From Pseudidiomarina donghaiensis (lineage in GTDB: Bacteria > Pseudomonadota > Gammaproteobacteria > Enterobacterales > Alteromonadaceae): 64,000 bases of DNA. This document shows, piece by piece, positions 17,862 through 30,112 of this stretch. The notes under the pieces are model-generated. The model saw only the letters and a program-made list of their open reading frames with translations, searched no databases and was not told where the DNA came from. The stretch lies in the NCBI RefSeq assembly GCF_900116895.1, contig NZ_FPCF01000004.1, positions 124,001-188,000 of the forward strand. Direction: 5' to 3'. The first letter of the stretch is position 1; each line of letters starts with the position of its first letter. The position numbers were made by a program, and so were the translations under genes.

Positions 17862-19211
17862 TTAACGCTGCACAGTGCCCCATAAATCATATTCATCGGC
17901 ATGTTCAATCAACACGTCAACCATGTCACCCGGGGCGACGTTCTGCTCACCGTTTAAGTAAACCAAGCCGTCAATTTCAGGTGCATCAGCGTAACTGCGG
18001 CCAATGGCTCCTTCGTCATCAACTTCGTCAATGAGAATACGCAGGGTGCGGCCAATTTTGGCTTGTAAACGCGCCGCACTAATTTGTTGCTGAACTTCCA
18101 TAAAGCGCGCATAACGTTCTTGCTTGATATGCTCGGGTACTGGATCAGGCAACTCGTTCGCTTTGGCGCCCTCAACGTCGGAGTAGGTGAAGCAACCGAC
18201 ACGGTCAAGTTGTGCTTCACGCAAAAACTGAAGTAGTTCTTCAAATTCTTCTTCCGTTTCACCAGGAAAGCCAACAATAAATGTGCTGCGAATGATTAAG
18301 TCAGGGCAAATTTCACGCCATTTTTGAATGCGCTCAAGAGTGCGTTCGGCTGAACCTGGGCGCTTCATGAGGCGTAAAATACGCTTATTTGCGTGCTGTA
18401 ACGGAATGTCCAAATAAGGCAATAACTTGCCTTCAGCCATTAATGGAATGACATCATCAACCGATGGGTACGGGTACACATAGTGCAGACGAACCCAAAT
18501 GCCTAGTTTACCCAAGGCTTCGCAAAGTGCTTGCATGCTGGTTTTCACCGGTTGGCCATCCCAAAACCCGGTTTTGTTTTTTACATCAACGCCATAGGCG
18601 CTAGTGTCTTGTGAAATAACCAGCAGCTCTTTGACGCCGGCGTTCGCTAAGCGCTGGGCTTCGCTTAATACATCACCAATTGGACGGCTGACTAAGTCAC
18701 CGCGCATGGAAGGAATAATACAGAACGTACAACGATGGTTGCAGCCTTCAGATATTTTCAAATACGCAAAATGCCGTGGTGTCAGTTTCACCCCAGTTTC
18801 TGGCACTAAGTTTTCAAATGGAATTTTTTCAGGTTTAGGCACATGTTGATGTACATGCCCCATCACTTCTTCATAGGCATGCGGGCCAGTAATAGCCAGC
18901 ACATTGGGGTGTACTTCACGAATTTCATCGTCTTTAGCGCCAAGACACCCAGTGACTATAACTTTGCCATTTTCGTTTAATGCTTCACCAATGGCGTCAA
19001 GCGACTCTTGAACGGCCGAGTCAATAAAGCCGCAGGTATTTACAATAACCATATCGGCATTGTCGTAACTGTTAACGATATCGTACCCTTCGGTGCGAAG
19101 TTGGGTAAGAATACGCTCAGAGTCCACCAAGTTTTTCGGGCAGCCAAGGCTAACAAAACCTATTTTTGCCGAGTTTGACGAGGTGTTCGGGGTAAATTGT
19201 TCAACAGTCAT
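17862..19211 (-). CDS. rimO: Ribosomal protein S12 methylthiotransferase RimO
   Basis: A 449-aa radical-SAM methylthiotransferase that modifies the conserved aspartate (D88 in E. coli) of ribosomal protein S12. The N-terminal UPF0004 domain has cysteines in [18 protein letters not shown] and TGCLG for one cluster. The radical-SAM motif is [10 protein letters not shown]-terminal TRAM domain follows ([26 protein letters not shown] spans it). The length fits E. coli RimO (441). It has its own terminator downstream. Confidence 0.97.
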   Translation of the reverse strand: MTVEQFTPNTSSNSAKIGFVSLGCPKNLVDSERILTQLRTEGYDIVNSYDNADMVIVNTCGFIDSAVQESLDAIGEALNENGKVIVTGCLGAKDDEIREVHPNVLAITGPHAYEEVMGHVHQHVPKPEKIPFENLVPETGVKLTPRHFAYLKISEGCNHRCTFCIIPSMRGDLVSRPIGDVLSEAQRLANAGVKELLVISQDTSAYGVDVKNKTGFWDGQPVKTSMQALCEALGKLGIWVRLHYVYPYPSVDDVIPLMAEGKLLPYLDIPLQHANKRILRLMKRPGSAERTLERIQKWREICPDLIIRSTFIVGFPGETEEEFEELLQFLREAQLDRVGCFTYSDVEGAKANELPDPVPEHIKQERYARFMEVQQQISAARLQAKIGRTLRILIDEVDDEGAIGRSYADAPEIDGLVYLNGEQNVAPGDMVDVLIEHADEYDLWGTVQR

Positions 19212-19251
19212 TGTGCGCTCATGTGCTTATTAAAACGAAGCGCAGATTATA

Positions 19252-20118
19252 TCACGGCTGAATTGGCTCTAACCACTGTTTCAAAGTTTGTTGAAAAGCT
19301 GGGTCTTGCTGTACTTGTGGAATGGCCGAATTTATGCGCTGTATTACTTCTGAACCCCAGTCATTGCGAGTGCAGGCTACAGCGCCTTTGATACGTTCTC
19401 CAGCTAACTGAGCAATGGGTAGGAAAGCTAAATTTCCGCCTTCGGTTTGTTCGTAATAAGCTTTGATCATTGGGTAATCAATCGTGAAATCAATGCGCTC
19501 GCGAAGAATCATGGATAGCATGGCGGTGTTCGCGTTATCGCTCGTTAAATCAAGGTGTAGTGACGTATCTAGCACGTATTGTTCAAGTAAACTTTGTAAC
19601 TGCCCGTACATACGGCCAATGGGCTGAACGAATCTATAACTACGATCAGCTAGCATCAACTCAAGATCAACAGGATCGCCATACTTTTTAGTTAAAGTGT
19701 CGGCAAGGGCTGGGCGAGTAATAATTCCGTGTGATGGGTAGTCGTGGGTTGGTTCTGAATAAATAATTAACTGTTGGTCATTAGCCGGGCGGTGAATCAT
19801 ACACGGGTAACACAAGTTTTGCTCATTCTCCCACAACATACCAATTCGCGCTTGAGGCAAGTATTCTACTTGGTGTTGTGTATTTGGCATTGCACGCTTA
19901 AATGAGTCGACAAGCACATCGCAAACACCTTGGTGAGCAAGTTCACCGTCAATAATATGAAAGGGCGGTGCGACATTGGCCGACCAGAGGATGTAGTCGT
20001 CTGCTGGTCGATTCGGTTTAAGACTGTCTGCTGTCGCGAGGGCACTGCCCGCGGTGCACATGAGTAGCATGCCCACCAGCGACATCATAAGGTGCCCCAA
20101 CGAAATCTGACTTTTCAT
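19252..20118 (-). CDS. Periplasmic solute-binding-like protein (SBP_bac_3 / TIGR02285-like)
   Basis: A 288-aa exported protein. The signal peptide is about residues 1-29 (cut near ALATAD). The mature part resembles family 3 extracellular solute-binding proteins: WSANVAPPFHIIDGE, YLPQARIGMLW, and IDFTIDYPMIKAYYE. No permease or ATPase is adjacent, which is typical of stand-alone TIGR02285-type members of unknown ligand. It has three cysteines in the mature part, two of them close together (NLCYPCM). It lies 40 nt beyond the rimO start on the same strand. Confidence 0.75.
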   Translation of the reverse strand: MKSQISLGHLMMSLVGMLLMCTAGSALATADSLKPNRPADDYILWSANVAPPFHIIDGELAHQGVCDVLVDSFKRAMPNTQHQVEYLPQARIGMLWENEQNLCYPCMIHRPANDQQLIIYSEPTHDYPSHGIITRPALADTLTKKYGDPVDLELMLADRSYRFVQPIGRMYGQLQSLLEQYVLDTSLHLDLTSDNANTAMLSMILRERIDFTIDYPMIKAYYEQTEGGNLAFLPIAQLAGERIKGAVACTRNDWGSEVIQRINSAIPQVQQDPAFQQTLKQWLEPIQP

Positions 20119-20173
20119 TCTGCAACACTGCTCGATTGCTTAACATGTTAAAAAATTATAAACAGGTCGAGAG

Positions 20174-20917
20174 CTATTTCATAGTGTCATTCGTCGCGAA
20201 TCTTATGTGATCTACCCACATTGCCGTGGCGCCGCAAACCGCGACTGGAATCATCACTAAGTTAACGATAGGAATACTAGCCAGAACGGCGACAATACAG
20301 CCAAAACTTAGGCTTTTCCCTGAGCGCTGCCAGAGTTCTGCGCGCATGGTTCGAAACGGCACTTTATGGTTGTCGAAGGGGTAGTCGGCATACTGAATTG
20401 TCATCATCCAACCGCCGAATAGAAACCACAGCAGTTGGCCGACTATTGGAACGAACAGCAGCAATAGGCCAAAACCAATAATTCGTGGTAAGAAATAGAT
20501 GATTTTTTGGAGCTCACGGCCAATAATCCGTGGAATGTCGCGCACCATACCGCTAACACCACCGTCGACCGGGGCAATACCGGTGAGCTTATATTCTACT
20601 TTTTCAGCGAGCAAACTATTAAATGGGGACGCAATAATATTGGCAACGCTTGTGAAGGTAAGGGCGAACACCAACACTACACCAATAATGACCAACGGCC
20701 ACAGTAATACTTCTAGCCACTGTAAATAGCCAGGCAGCCATGCCATGAGGTCAGCCACCCACAAGGTTGCGTAATGAAACGTGTAATAAATGGCAACACT
20801 AAATAGCACTATATTTATTATCAGCGGCACCCAAACGTAACGACGCACACCTTTTTGAAAGGCAAGTTCAAAACCGCGGGCAACATAACTACCGCCAAAT
20901 TCACTATAAATCGGCAT
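20174..20917 (-). CDS. cysZ: Sulfate transporter CysZ
   Basis: A 247-aa inner-membrane protein of the CysZ/EI24 family, with several long hydrophobic helices and hallmark segments SPFNSLLAEKVEYKLTG and YADYPFDNHKVPFRTMR. CysZ mediates sulfate uptake for cysteine synthesis and is commonly in the CysB regulon. AAAGGA precedes the ATG by 5 nt. It is divergent from smc across 214 nt. cysZ next to smc-zipA-ligA is also known from other gammaproteobacteria (cysZ-zipA-ligA in E. coli). Confidence 0.93.
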   Translation of the reverse strand: MPIYSEFGGSYVARGFELAFQKGVRRYVWVPLIINIVLFSVAIYYTFHYATLWVADLMAWLPGYLQWLEVLLWPLVIIGVVLVFALTFTSVANIIASPFNSLLAEKVEYKLTGIAPVDGGVSGMVRDIPRIIGRELQKIIYFLPRIIGFGLLLLFVPIVGQLLWFLFGGWMMTIQYADYPFDNHKVPFRTMRAELWQRSGKSLSFGCIVAVLASIPIVNLVMIPVAVCGATAMWVDHIRFATNDTMK

Positions 20918-21131
20918 ATTAATCCTTTGCGTTTTTACATTTATTTATAGTCGCGATTATAACGTAGACAAGCAACTTGTTTGGCAACGAACTGTAAGTA
21001 AATATTATCTTATTGAGATTGTTCTAGAACGTGTAAATCTGTTACAAAATAGCTGATTATCTGCTAATGTCGAAGCCATTTAGCACGAACAACCTTATCT
21101 TCATTTGGTAGCGAACATATAACGACTATAA

Positions 21132-24100
21132 ATGCGCCTTAAACATATAAAACTGGTTGGCTTTAAATCATTTGTCGACCCTACAAAAGTACCCTTTCCG
21201 CACCAAATGACCTGTGTGGTGGGCCCGAATGGCTGTGGCAAGTCAAATGTCATTGACGCGGTGCGCTGGGTGCTAGGCGAAAGTTCGGCGAAAAACTTGC
21301 GCGGCGACGCCATGACCGACGTGATTTTTAACGGCTCAAATGCTCGTAAACCGGTTTCTCAAGCCAGTGTTGAGTTGGTTTTTGATAATACCTCTGGGCG
21401 CATTCAAGGTGAATACGCTAACTATGCTGAGATTTCGGTTAAACGTTTGGTAACGCGTGATGGTCGCTCGGATTATTTTTTGAATGGCAGTAAGTGTCGG
21501 CGCCGTGATATTACCGACCTGTTTTTAGGTACTGGTTTAGGCCCACGTAGCTACGCCATAATTGAGCAGGGCATGATTTCACGGCTGATTGAGTCAAAAC
21601 CCCAAGAGCTGCGCGTATTTCTTGAAGAAGCGGCAGGCATTTCGAAATACAAAGAGCGCCGCCGTGAAACTGAAAACCGCATGCAGCATACACGCGACAA
21701 TCTTGATCGTTTAAACGATGTGCGTGATGAACTCGGTAGTCAGTTAGATAAATTACAACGCCAAGCTGCCGCTGCTCGCCGCTACAAAGATTTAAAAGCA
21801 CAAGAACGCAAGTACAAAGCCGAGTTGCAAGCGCTGCGCTGGTTAGCACAAGAGCAGCAAGCTGAAGTTATTCGAGCCAAAATTCGTGAACAAGAAACAG
21901 AGCTAGAGCGGTGGCTGGCTGAACAGCGTGGGAGCGAACGCGGTACCACCGAGTTGCGCGAGCAAGCTGAAGAAAGTAAGCAAAAGTTAGATGCCGTGCA
22001 GCAGCAGTATTATCAGTTAGGCAATGACGTTACTCGTACCGAACATCAATTACAAACCCAACGCCAGCAACTGCAACAGCGTGAACAGCGCCGCGGCCAA
22101 TTACAAGCTGAATTAGACCAGTTGCAGCAAACCCTTGCCGATGACCAGTTACAGCGTGAAGAGCTAGAGGCCACGGTGCTCGAACTACAGCCACAACACG
22201 AAGCGGCAGAGCAAGCCGTTGCTGCAGCTAGCGAGCGTTTTGAACAGGATGAATCGGCTTGGTTAAAGTGGCAGGACGATTATCAGCAACACCTTGATGC
22301 ATTGCAGCGCCGCCGTGAACAACAACAGCAGTTACAATTGCAGCAGCAGCGCTTAGAACATCAGCAACAGCGACTTAGCGACGAATTAACTCGCGCTAAA
22401 ACCGCCATTGACGAATTGCAACGCGAACAACAGCAATTAGACAGCAGCGATTTGCAAACGCAGATTGCGAAACTGACAGAACAGGCAGAATTGCAGCAGC
22501 AGCGTGTACTGCAAGCGCAATCACAACAACAGCAATTGCACGCTGAACTTGAGCAACTATTCGTTGAGCGCGACGAACAAAAGTCGACTCAACAACAGCT
22601 GCTCGGGCGCCAAAGCTCCTTGGAACATTTATTAAAAGCCGCTCAAGCGCAAGACTGGCCAGCGGCCCTACAGCAATGGCTGCAACAACACAACATCAAG
22701 CCACTCGGGCAGGTTCGAGACTTGCTGCAAGCCGATACCGACTGGCAACTGGCCGTTGAACAAGTTATTGCCCCTTGGCTAGATGCTTGGGTGGTAGAAA
22801 AATTACCCGCCCAATGGCCACAGCAGCTCGGTGCGCGTTTAATTACCCTAAGCGCTCGTAACGTTGAAGCGACTAGCTTGGCAAGTAAAGTGACGGGGCC
22901 ATTGGCGCGGTGGGCATTATTGCAGGGCATAACCTGTGTCGACAATGCAGATAGCGAAACGCCTAGTGACGCTTGGATAACGGCAGAAGGCCAATGGCTA
23001 CATCGCGGTGGTTTTCAGGTAGCGAATTTTACTGCCGCAGACAGCCAGCTCGCGCAACAACAAGAGCTGGCTGATGTGCTGGCGTCACAGCAACAAGCAG
23101 AACAACGCTTAGCGACCATTGAGCAGCAACGCCAACAGCTACAGCAACAACTTGAAGAAGTGCAACACCAACATAGCCAGACTCAAGATAGCCTACGAGA
23201 GGTGCAGGCGCAGCTAGCAAGCCGCCAAGAAAAACTGAAGTGGCAGCAGCAACAAGCGCAAGCGTTAGGGCTTAAGCAGCAACAATTGAGCGAGCAATTC
23301 GAGCAATGGCAGCAAGAGCAAGAAACGCTCGCTTTGACCCAGCAAGAGGTTGAGCAGCAGCTATTGCAGCTAAGCGAACAGCAACCCACCGGCGATGACG
23401 ATAGTTGGCAAGCAAAACGCAGTGAACTGCAGTTGGCGCGGCAGCAATCGCGAGATGCTTTAACGACCGCGCAACAACAGTTACAACAATTGACCATGCA
23501 ACTGCAGCAGGCGCAAACCCAGTTGCAACACCATCAAACGCTGATAAGTCGTGTTGCGCAGCAACAGCAGCAATTACACGAACAGTTACAACAGTTCAAC
23601 GAACCCGATGTTGAAGGCCAAGAACAGCTTGAATTGTTAGCCATGCAGCTTGAGGAATTGTTGCAAACGCGCGAACAGGTGGACGAAGAGCGGCGCACTT
23701 GGGCGAATACATTGAGTGAGCAAGAAGCCAAAATTCGTGAAATTAGCCAAGGCGCACAAGGCGTGCATGGGCAGGTGGAAAAAGTTCGCGCGCAATTGCA
23801 AAGTAGCCAGATGGAGCTTGCCGCGCTGCAAGAACGCACACGCAATGTGTTAGCTGTATTACAAGAAATGAACCAACCGTTAAAACCAGTGCTTGAGCAG
23901 TTGCCAGAAACCGCTGATGAAAAAGCTTGGCAAACAGAATTAGAGCGTTTACAAAACGCCATCCAACGTCTTGGAGCCATTAACTTAGCAGCCATCGAGG
24001 AAGCGGAAACCCTCGCAGAGCGCAAGCAATATCTGGATCAGCAAAACGACGATTTATCGGCGGCATTGGAAACTCTTGAAACGGCTATTCGAAAAATTGA

Positions 24101-24587
24101 CAAAGAAACGCGACATCGTTTCCGCACCACATACGATGCGGTAAACAGTGGCTTGCAAGAGTTATTTCCAAAGGTGTTTGGCGGCGGCAGTGCCTACTTA
24201 GAACTGACCGACGACGACCTGTTGGAAACCGGTGTGAGCATTATGGCGAGGCCGCCGGGTAAGAAAAACAGCACAATTCACTTGCTTTCGGGTGGTGAAA
24301 AAGCGCTGACCGCTTTATCATTAGTTTTTGCGATATTTCGTTTGAATCCGGCTCCGTTTTGTTTGCTAGATGAAGTGGACGCGCCGCTAGACGATGCTAA
24401 CGTGGGACGCTTCTGTCGACTCGTTGAGGAAATGTCTGCGAGCGTGCAATTTATTTATATTAGTCACAATAAAGTGGCGATGGAAATGGCCTCCCATTTA
24501 GCTGGGGTAACCATGCAAGAAGCTGGCGTATCGCGGCTTGTTGCTGTGGATATAGATGAAGCCGTGGCGCTTACAGAAGCGTCTTGA
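21132..24587 (+). CDS. smc: Chromosome segregation protein SMC
   Basis: A 1151-aa SMC ATPase of bacterial condensin. Walker A is GPNGCGKSN (about residues 32-40). The two coiled-coil arms (about 170-500 and 640-1000) flank a hinge at about 505-635. The C-terminal head has the LLSGGEKALTALSL signature and Walker B FCLLDEVDAPLDDANV. The coiled coils are very rich in glutamine, with many runs of two to five Q encoded by CAG/CAA. The organism therefore uses SMC; no MukBEF gene is seen here. The neighbours zipA and ligA follow as in Pseudomonas and Shewanella. Confidence 0.97.
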   Translation: MRLKHIKLVGFKSFVDPTKVPFPHQMTCVVGPNGCGKSNVIDAVRWVLGESSAKNLRGDAMTDVIFNGSNARKPVSQASVELVFDNTSGRIQGEYANYAEISVKRLVTRDGRSDYFLNGSKCRRRDITDLFLGTGLGPRSYAIIEQGMISRLIESKPQELRVFLEEAAGISKYKERRRETENRMQHTRDNLDRLNDVRDELGSQLDKLQRQAAAARRYKDLKAQERKYKAELQALRWLAQEQQAEVIRAKIREQETELERWLAEQRGSERGTTELREQAEESKQKLDAVQQQYYQLGNDVTRTEHQLQTQRQQLQQREQRRGQLQAELDQLQQTLADDQLQREELEATVLELQPQHEAAEQAVAAASERFEQDESAWLKWQDDYQQHLDALQRRREQQQQLQLQQQRLEHQQQRLSDELTRAKTAIDELQREQQQLDSSDLQTQIAKLTEQAELQQQRVLQAQSQQQQLHAELEQLFVERDEQKSTQQQLLGRQSSLEHLLKAAQAQDWPAALQQWLQQHNIKPLGQVRDLLQADTDWQLAVEQVIAPWLDAWVVEKLPAQWPQQLGARLITLSARNVEATSLASKVTGPLARWALLQGITCVDNADSETPSDAWITAEGQWLHRGGFQVANFTAADSQLAQQQELADVLASQQQAEQRLATIEQQRQQLQQQLEEVQHQHSQTQDSLREVQAQLASRQEKLKWQQQQAQALGLKQQQLSEQFEQWQQEQETLALTQQEVEQQLLQLSEQQPTGDDDSWQAKRSELQLARQQSRDALTTAQQQLQQLTMQLQQAQTQLQHHQTLISRVAQQQQQLHEQLQQFNEPDVEGQEQLELLAMQLEELLQTREQVDEERRTWANTLSEQEAKIREISQGAQGVHGQVEKVRAQLQSSQMELAALQERTRNVLAVLQEMNQPLKPVLEQLPETADEKAWQTELERLQNAIQRLGAINLAAIEEAETLAERKQYLDQQNDDLSAALETLETAIRKIDKETRHRFRTTYDAVNSGLQELFPKVFGGGSAYLELTDDDLLETGVSIMARPPGKKNSTIHLLSGGEKALTALSLVFAIFRLNPAPFCLLDEVDAPLDDANVGRFCRLVEEMSASVQFIYISHNKVAMEMASHLAGVTMQEAGVSRLVAVDIDEAVALTEAS

Positions 24588-24621
24588 CAACAATTACGAT
24601 TAGGCAAGTGAGTTGCATGAT

Positions 24622-25614
24622 ATGAGTACGATGCAGATAGTTTTTAGTATCATCGGGTTAGTGCTAATCGCCGCGATTATTGGTCACGGTATATGGACCA
24701 TTCGGCGTAATGAAAAAGCGCAACAACAACGCGCCGAAATGATCGAACAAAAACGTCGTCAAGTAGACAACCAAGGCTTTGATGATGATGGTGTTGGCGC
24801 CGTTCGGGTGGTTAAAAGCGCGCCGCGAAAAGCCGCCGAAAGTGTTCCTGAACCTCGGTTAGAATCAATTGATGAAACGCCGGAAACGCCAGAGCATAAG
24901 GCTGTGAAACACGAGGACCAGCCCGAAGTAGCTATTCGAGCCAGTGATGATGAGCCTGAACTTGATTTGCCGGAAGTGAAAGTCGAGCACGAGGAGTTGC
25001 TCGAGCGGTCGCAGAAAAAATCTGCAGAGCCTACGCTGGTAAGTGCCGGCCAAAAAGCGGCTGCCAAGCCTAGCGCTGAATCATCGAACTCGTCACAACC
25101 AGCAACGACAAATGCATCACAACCATCTCAGCAAAGCATGGAACTACCGCTTGAGCGCAGCGATGACGAGCCAATGCTAAATGACGAACCTGACGAAGTT
25201 ATAGTTTTGCACGTAAGCGGAGATATTCAAGGTGCTGTGTTGTTGCAACAAATGACCGAGCTTGGCTTTAAGTTCGGTGATTTTGACATATTCCACCGCC
25301 ACGTAGATACAGCCGGAAATGGCGCGGTGTTGTTCAGTTTAGCAAACATGTATAACCCGGGTAGCTTTAACATTGATACCATAGAAACTTTCCAAACGGA
25401 CGGCGTCGCATTGTTTTTGGCGTTACCAATAAAAAGTAACTCGTTGCAGGCATTTAACATGATGCATAACGCAGCAGTGAAGCTGGCAGCTGCAGTAGGG
25501 CGTGGGCAGGTACTTGATGAACATCGTAACCCGTTGACCCGCCAAGCCGTGCAACACATTCATCAGCGGATACGTGAATTTGAACGCAAACGACTGATCA
25601 AACATTCAAGCTAA
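24622..25614 (+). CDS. zipA: Cell division protein ZipA
   Basis: A 330-aa inner-membrane division protein. An N-terminal transmembrane helix (about residues 3-24) is followed by a charged stretch, a Pro/Ser/Gln-rich flexible linker (to about 190), and the C-terminal FtsZ-binding ZipA domain (about 195-325; VLHVSGDIQGAVLLQQM, GALFSLAN-like GAVLFSLANMYNPG). It links FtsZ to the membrane at the septum. The frame opens at a TTG (24613), but the ATG at 24622 fits the known N-terminus. It lies between smc and ligA, in the conserved order. Confidence 0.93.
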   Translation: MSTMQIVFSIIGLVLIAAIIGHGIWTIRRNEKAQQQRAEMIEQKRRQVDNQGFDDDGVGAVRVVKSAPRKAAESVPEPRLESIDETPETPEHKAVKHEDQPEVAIRASDDEPELDLPEVKVEHEELLERSQKKSAEPTLVSAGQKAAAKPSAESSNSSQPATTNASQPSQQSMELPLERSDDEPMLNDEPDEVIVLHVSGDIQGAVLLQQMTELGFKFGDFDIFHRHVDTAGNGAVLFSLANMYNPGSFNIDTIETFQTDGVALFLALPIKSNSLQAFNMMHNAAVKLAAAVGRGQVLDEHRNPLTRQAVQHIHQRIREFERKRLIKHSS

Positions 25615-27669
<2,055 letters not shown>

Positions 27670-27673
27670 TTAC

Positions 27674-29284
27674 TCAGGACTGTGTATTTAACCGGGTGAC
27701 ATCGACAAACAGCTTAAGTTGCTGGCCCGGTTGCAGGTAATTGTTGCGATTGATTTGGTTCCATTTCTCAATATCAGTAATACTCACATTGAAGCGCGAG
27801 GCAATTCGCGCTAACGAATCACCCGAGCGGACTTTATAATGCAGGCTGCGGACAACGCCCGCTGGCTTTTCTGAGTGTGGCAACCAAACGACTAATTTTT
27901 TACCGGGGCGCAGTGGGTCGGTCGGCGCCATGCCATTCCAACTCGCCAACGATCGTAAATTTACATTATATTCGCGACTAATATCCCAGAGCGTATCTCC
28001 GCTAACGACTAAATGCTCTACTTTGTACGCGCCACGTGACTGTGATTGCTTACTGACTAAGCGTTGCTCTGCTGAGAGGTTGTATTCATCAAGATCACGC
28101 GTGGCGACAGGCACCAATAAATGATCACCGGCGCGAATAATATGGCCGGAAATATTATTGGCTTGCTGAATTGCTTTTGCCGTGGTGTGGTATTGCTTGG
28201 CAATAACCAACAAGCTTTCGCCAGATTTTACTTGATGGCGAGTCCACTGCACTAGCTCTTTGCTGTCGGCGGTAGCTAACCAGGTTTGTAATTTACTTGC
28301 ATTTTCTATCGGCAACAATAAACGGTGTGGCCCTACAGGGTCAGTAGCCCAGCGATTATAAGCCGAGTTGTAATGATGCAACGTATCCAGATCAAGTTCA
28401 GCTATTTCTGCTGCTTTAGCTAAGTCAATTTGGCTATGTGCTTCAACAACAGCTAAGTAGGGCTTGTTGTCAATGGGAAGCCAATGTTTGGCATAGTCAT
28501 CGTAATTTTTGAGAATGTCGGCAAGTGCGAGTAGTTTCGGCACATAAGCACGGGTTTCCCGCGGTAGGTCCAGCGACCAAAAGTCGGTTGGTTTACCGGC
28601 TCGCTTATTACGGCGGATTGAACTCGCAACGCGGCCTTCACCTGAATTGTAGGCAGCTAAAGCATGCAGCCAGTCACCGTCGAAACGTTTTTGCAGAGCA
28701 TCAAGGTAATCGAGAGCTGCGTGGGTTGCTGCATAGACATCACGACGGCCGTCATACCACCAATTGATTTCTAAGCCATAGTGGCGCGCTGTACCTGGAA
28801 TAAATTGCCAAACACCAGCGGCACGACCGTGCGAGTACGCAAAAGGGTCAAACGCGCTTTCCACAATAGGTAACAAGGCTAACTCTAACGGCATGCCACG
28901 ACGTTCAATTTCATCCACAATCAGGTACATGAATGGTTGTGCGCGTTTAGCCACACGTTCCATGTAATAGGGATTATTTAAATACCAATTACGCTGACTG
29001 ACTAAGCGTGGAAGCTCTGGTGCTTCCATGGTTAACTGGCGACGAATACGTTGCCATAAATCGGCTTCTTGCTGAGGGCTAAGCTCGATGATTTCGGGCA
29101 CGACTTCGTTCTGCGCAACGATAGCCTCAGCCTCGGTTACAGCATTCGTTTCAACCGGTTCTGCAACTGGCTTCGCAGGAACTGTTTGTATAGTCTCATT
29201 AGCAGCAGAGTCGGTTTGCCAAGGCGTTAACGAGCAGCCCGTTGCCAAAGTGCTCGAAATTGCCAGTGCTATCCATTTTTTCAT
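27674..29284 (-). CDS. mltD: Membrane-bound lytic murein transglycosylase D
   Basis: A 536-aa outer-membrane lipoprotein that cleaves the MurNAc-GlcNAc bond with 1,6-anhydro product formation. The lipobox is LATGC (C17 with the chosen start). The SLT catalytic domain (about 95-250) has ESAFDPFAYSHGRAAGVWQF, with the catalytic Glu in VESAF, and GTARHYGL. Three LysM peptidoglycan-binding repeats (about 360-535) open with KSGESLLVIAKQY, VSGDTLWDISREY and RSGDSLARIASRF. The frame also has ATGs at 29293 and 29290, but GGA 9 nt before 29284 and the signal peptide favour the later start. Confidence 0.95.
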   Translation of the reverse strand: MKKWIALAISSTLATGCSLTPWQTDSAANETIQTVPAKPVAEPVETNAVTEAEAIVAQNEVVPEIIELSPQQEADLWQRIRRQLTMEAPELPRLVSQRNWYLNNPYYMERVAKRAQPFMYLIVDEIERRGMPLELALLPIVESAFDPFAYSHGRAAGVWQFIPGTARHYGLEINWWYDGRRDVYAATHAALDYLDALQKRFDGDWLHALAAYNSGEGRVASSIRRNKRAGKPTDFWSLDLPRETRAYVPKLLALADILKNYDDYAKHWLPIDNKPYLAVVEAHSQIDLAKAAEIAELDLDTLHHYNSAYNRWATDPVGPHRLLLPIENASKLQTWLATADSKELVQWTRHQVKSGESLLVIAKQYHTTAKAIQQANNISGHIIRAGDHLLVPVATRDLDEYNLSAEQRLVSKQSQSRGAYKVEHLVVSGDTLWDISREYNVNLRSLASWNGMAPTDPLRPGKKLVVWLPHSEKPAGVVRSLHYKVRSGDSLARIASRFNVSITDIEKWNQINRNNYLQPGQQLKLFVDVTRLNTQS

Positions 29285-29326
29285 GTACATCATTCCAAAA
29301 CTCTAATTTGTCGGCAGTTTACGGGA

Positions 29327-30037
29327 TTAGAACTGGTCTTTCCACCGCCGCAGCTCAGCAAAATGCTCAGAACTTTTGGCCCGTAAAAATGGATTAATGG
29401 CTTTCTCAATGCCAATTGTGCTTGGCAATGTTTTTAACCTGTGTTCGCGCAGTGCTCGAACTTGTTCGGCATATTGACGTAATGCGTCATTCGTTGGTTC
29501 AGCTGCTAGCGCGAATTTTACGTTCGCTTCTGTGTATTCGTGTGCACAATAGACGCTGGTCACGTCAGGTAGTTCAGCTAAGCACTGTAAAGATTCATAA
29601 AACTGTTTAGGCGAGCCTTCAAACATGCGGCCACAGCCTGCAGAAAATAATGTGTCGCCCACAAAAGCATGGCCTGGCGTATAGAAGCATATGTGATCTA
29701 GAGTATGGCCAGGGGTAGCAAAAACGGTAAACGTAACATCACCCATTAAACTGAAGCGGTCGCCATGCCCAACGGGATGACTAACCCCTTCGATATTGCT
29801 AATTCGGGGGCCATATACGGCAACAGGGTAATCTTCAAGTAGTGGTAACAAGCCTCGGGTGTGATCCCAGTGGTGGTGGGTGATCAGAATGGCATTAATT
29901 CCTACATCGTGATGGCGCAGCCATTCGCGAACCGGTTGATCGTCACCAGGATCAACAATAATGGCATCAGCGCCATCGTATGGCTGAATGGCCCAAATGT
30001 AGTTATCATCAAAGGCCGGAATTGCGGACACGTGCAT
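29327..30037 (-). CDS. gloB: Hydroxyacylglutathione hydrolase (glyoxalase II)
   Basis: A 236-aa metallo-beta-lactamase-fold enzyme that hydrolyses S-lactoylglutathione to lactate and glutathione in methylglyoxal detoxification. The metal motif is THHHWDH (THxHxDH), with further ligands in TPGHTLDH, GDTLFSAGCG and CAHEYTEAN. The C-terminal substrate-binding part ends NPFLRAKS. It is divergent from the methyltransferase gene, as in many gammaproteobacteria. Confidence 0.95.
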   Translation of the reverse strand: MHVSAIPAFDDNYIWAIQPYDGADAIIVDPGDDQPVREWLRHHDVGINAILITHHHWDHTRGLLPLLEDYPVAVYGPRISNIEGVSHPVGHGDRFSLMGDVTFTVFATPGHTLDHICFYTPGHAFVGDTLFSAGCGRMFEGSPKQFYESLQCLAELPDVTSVYCAHEYTEANVKFALAAEPTNDALRQYAEQVRALREHRLKTLPSTIGIEKAINPFLRAKSSEHFAELRRWKDQF

Positions 30038-30112
30038 AATTCACCATCCTATGAACGAACGTAAGCTAATAAACGTAGTTATACGTTGTCATTATAACGA
30101 GGGCAAGCAACG

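Noticed and set aside
22000-23650. CAG/CAA-rich DNA that might be taken for a microsatellite or repeat array
   Set aside because: It is the Gln-rich coding region of smc, without spacers or a regular period, so neither a CRISPR array nor a simple repeat.
23183-24025. Long minus-strand frames rich in Cys and Ser inside smc
   Set aside because: They are antisense translations of the CAG/CAA-rich coiled coil, with no domain or start signal.
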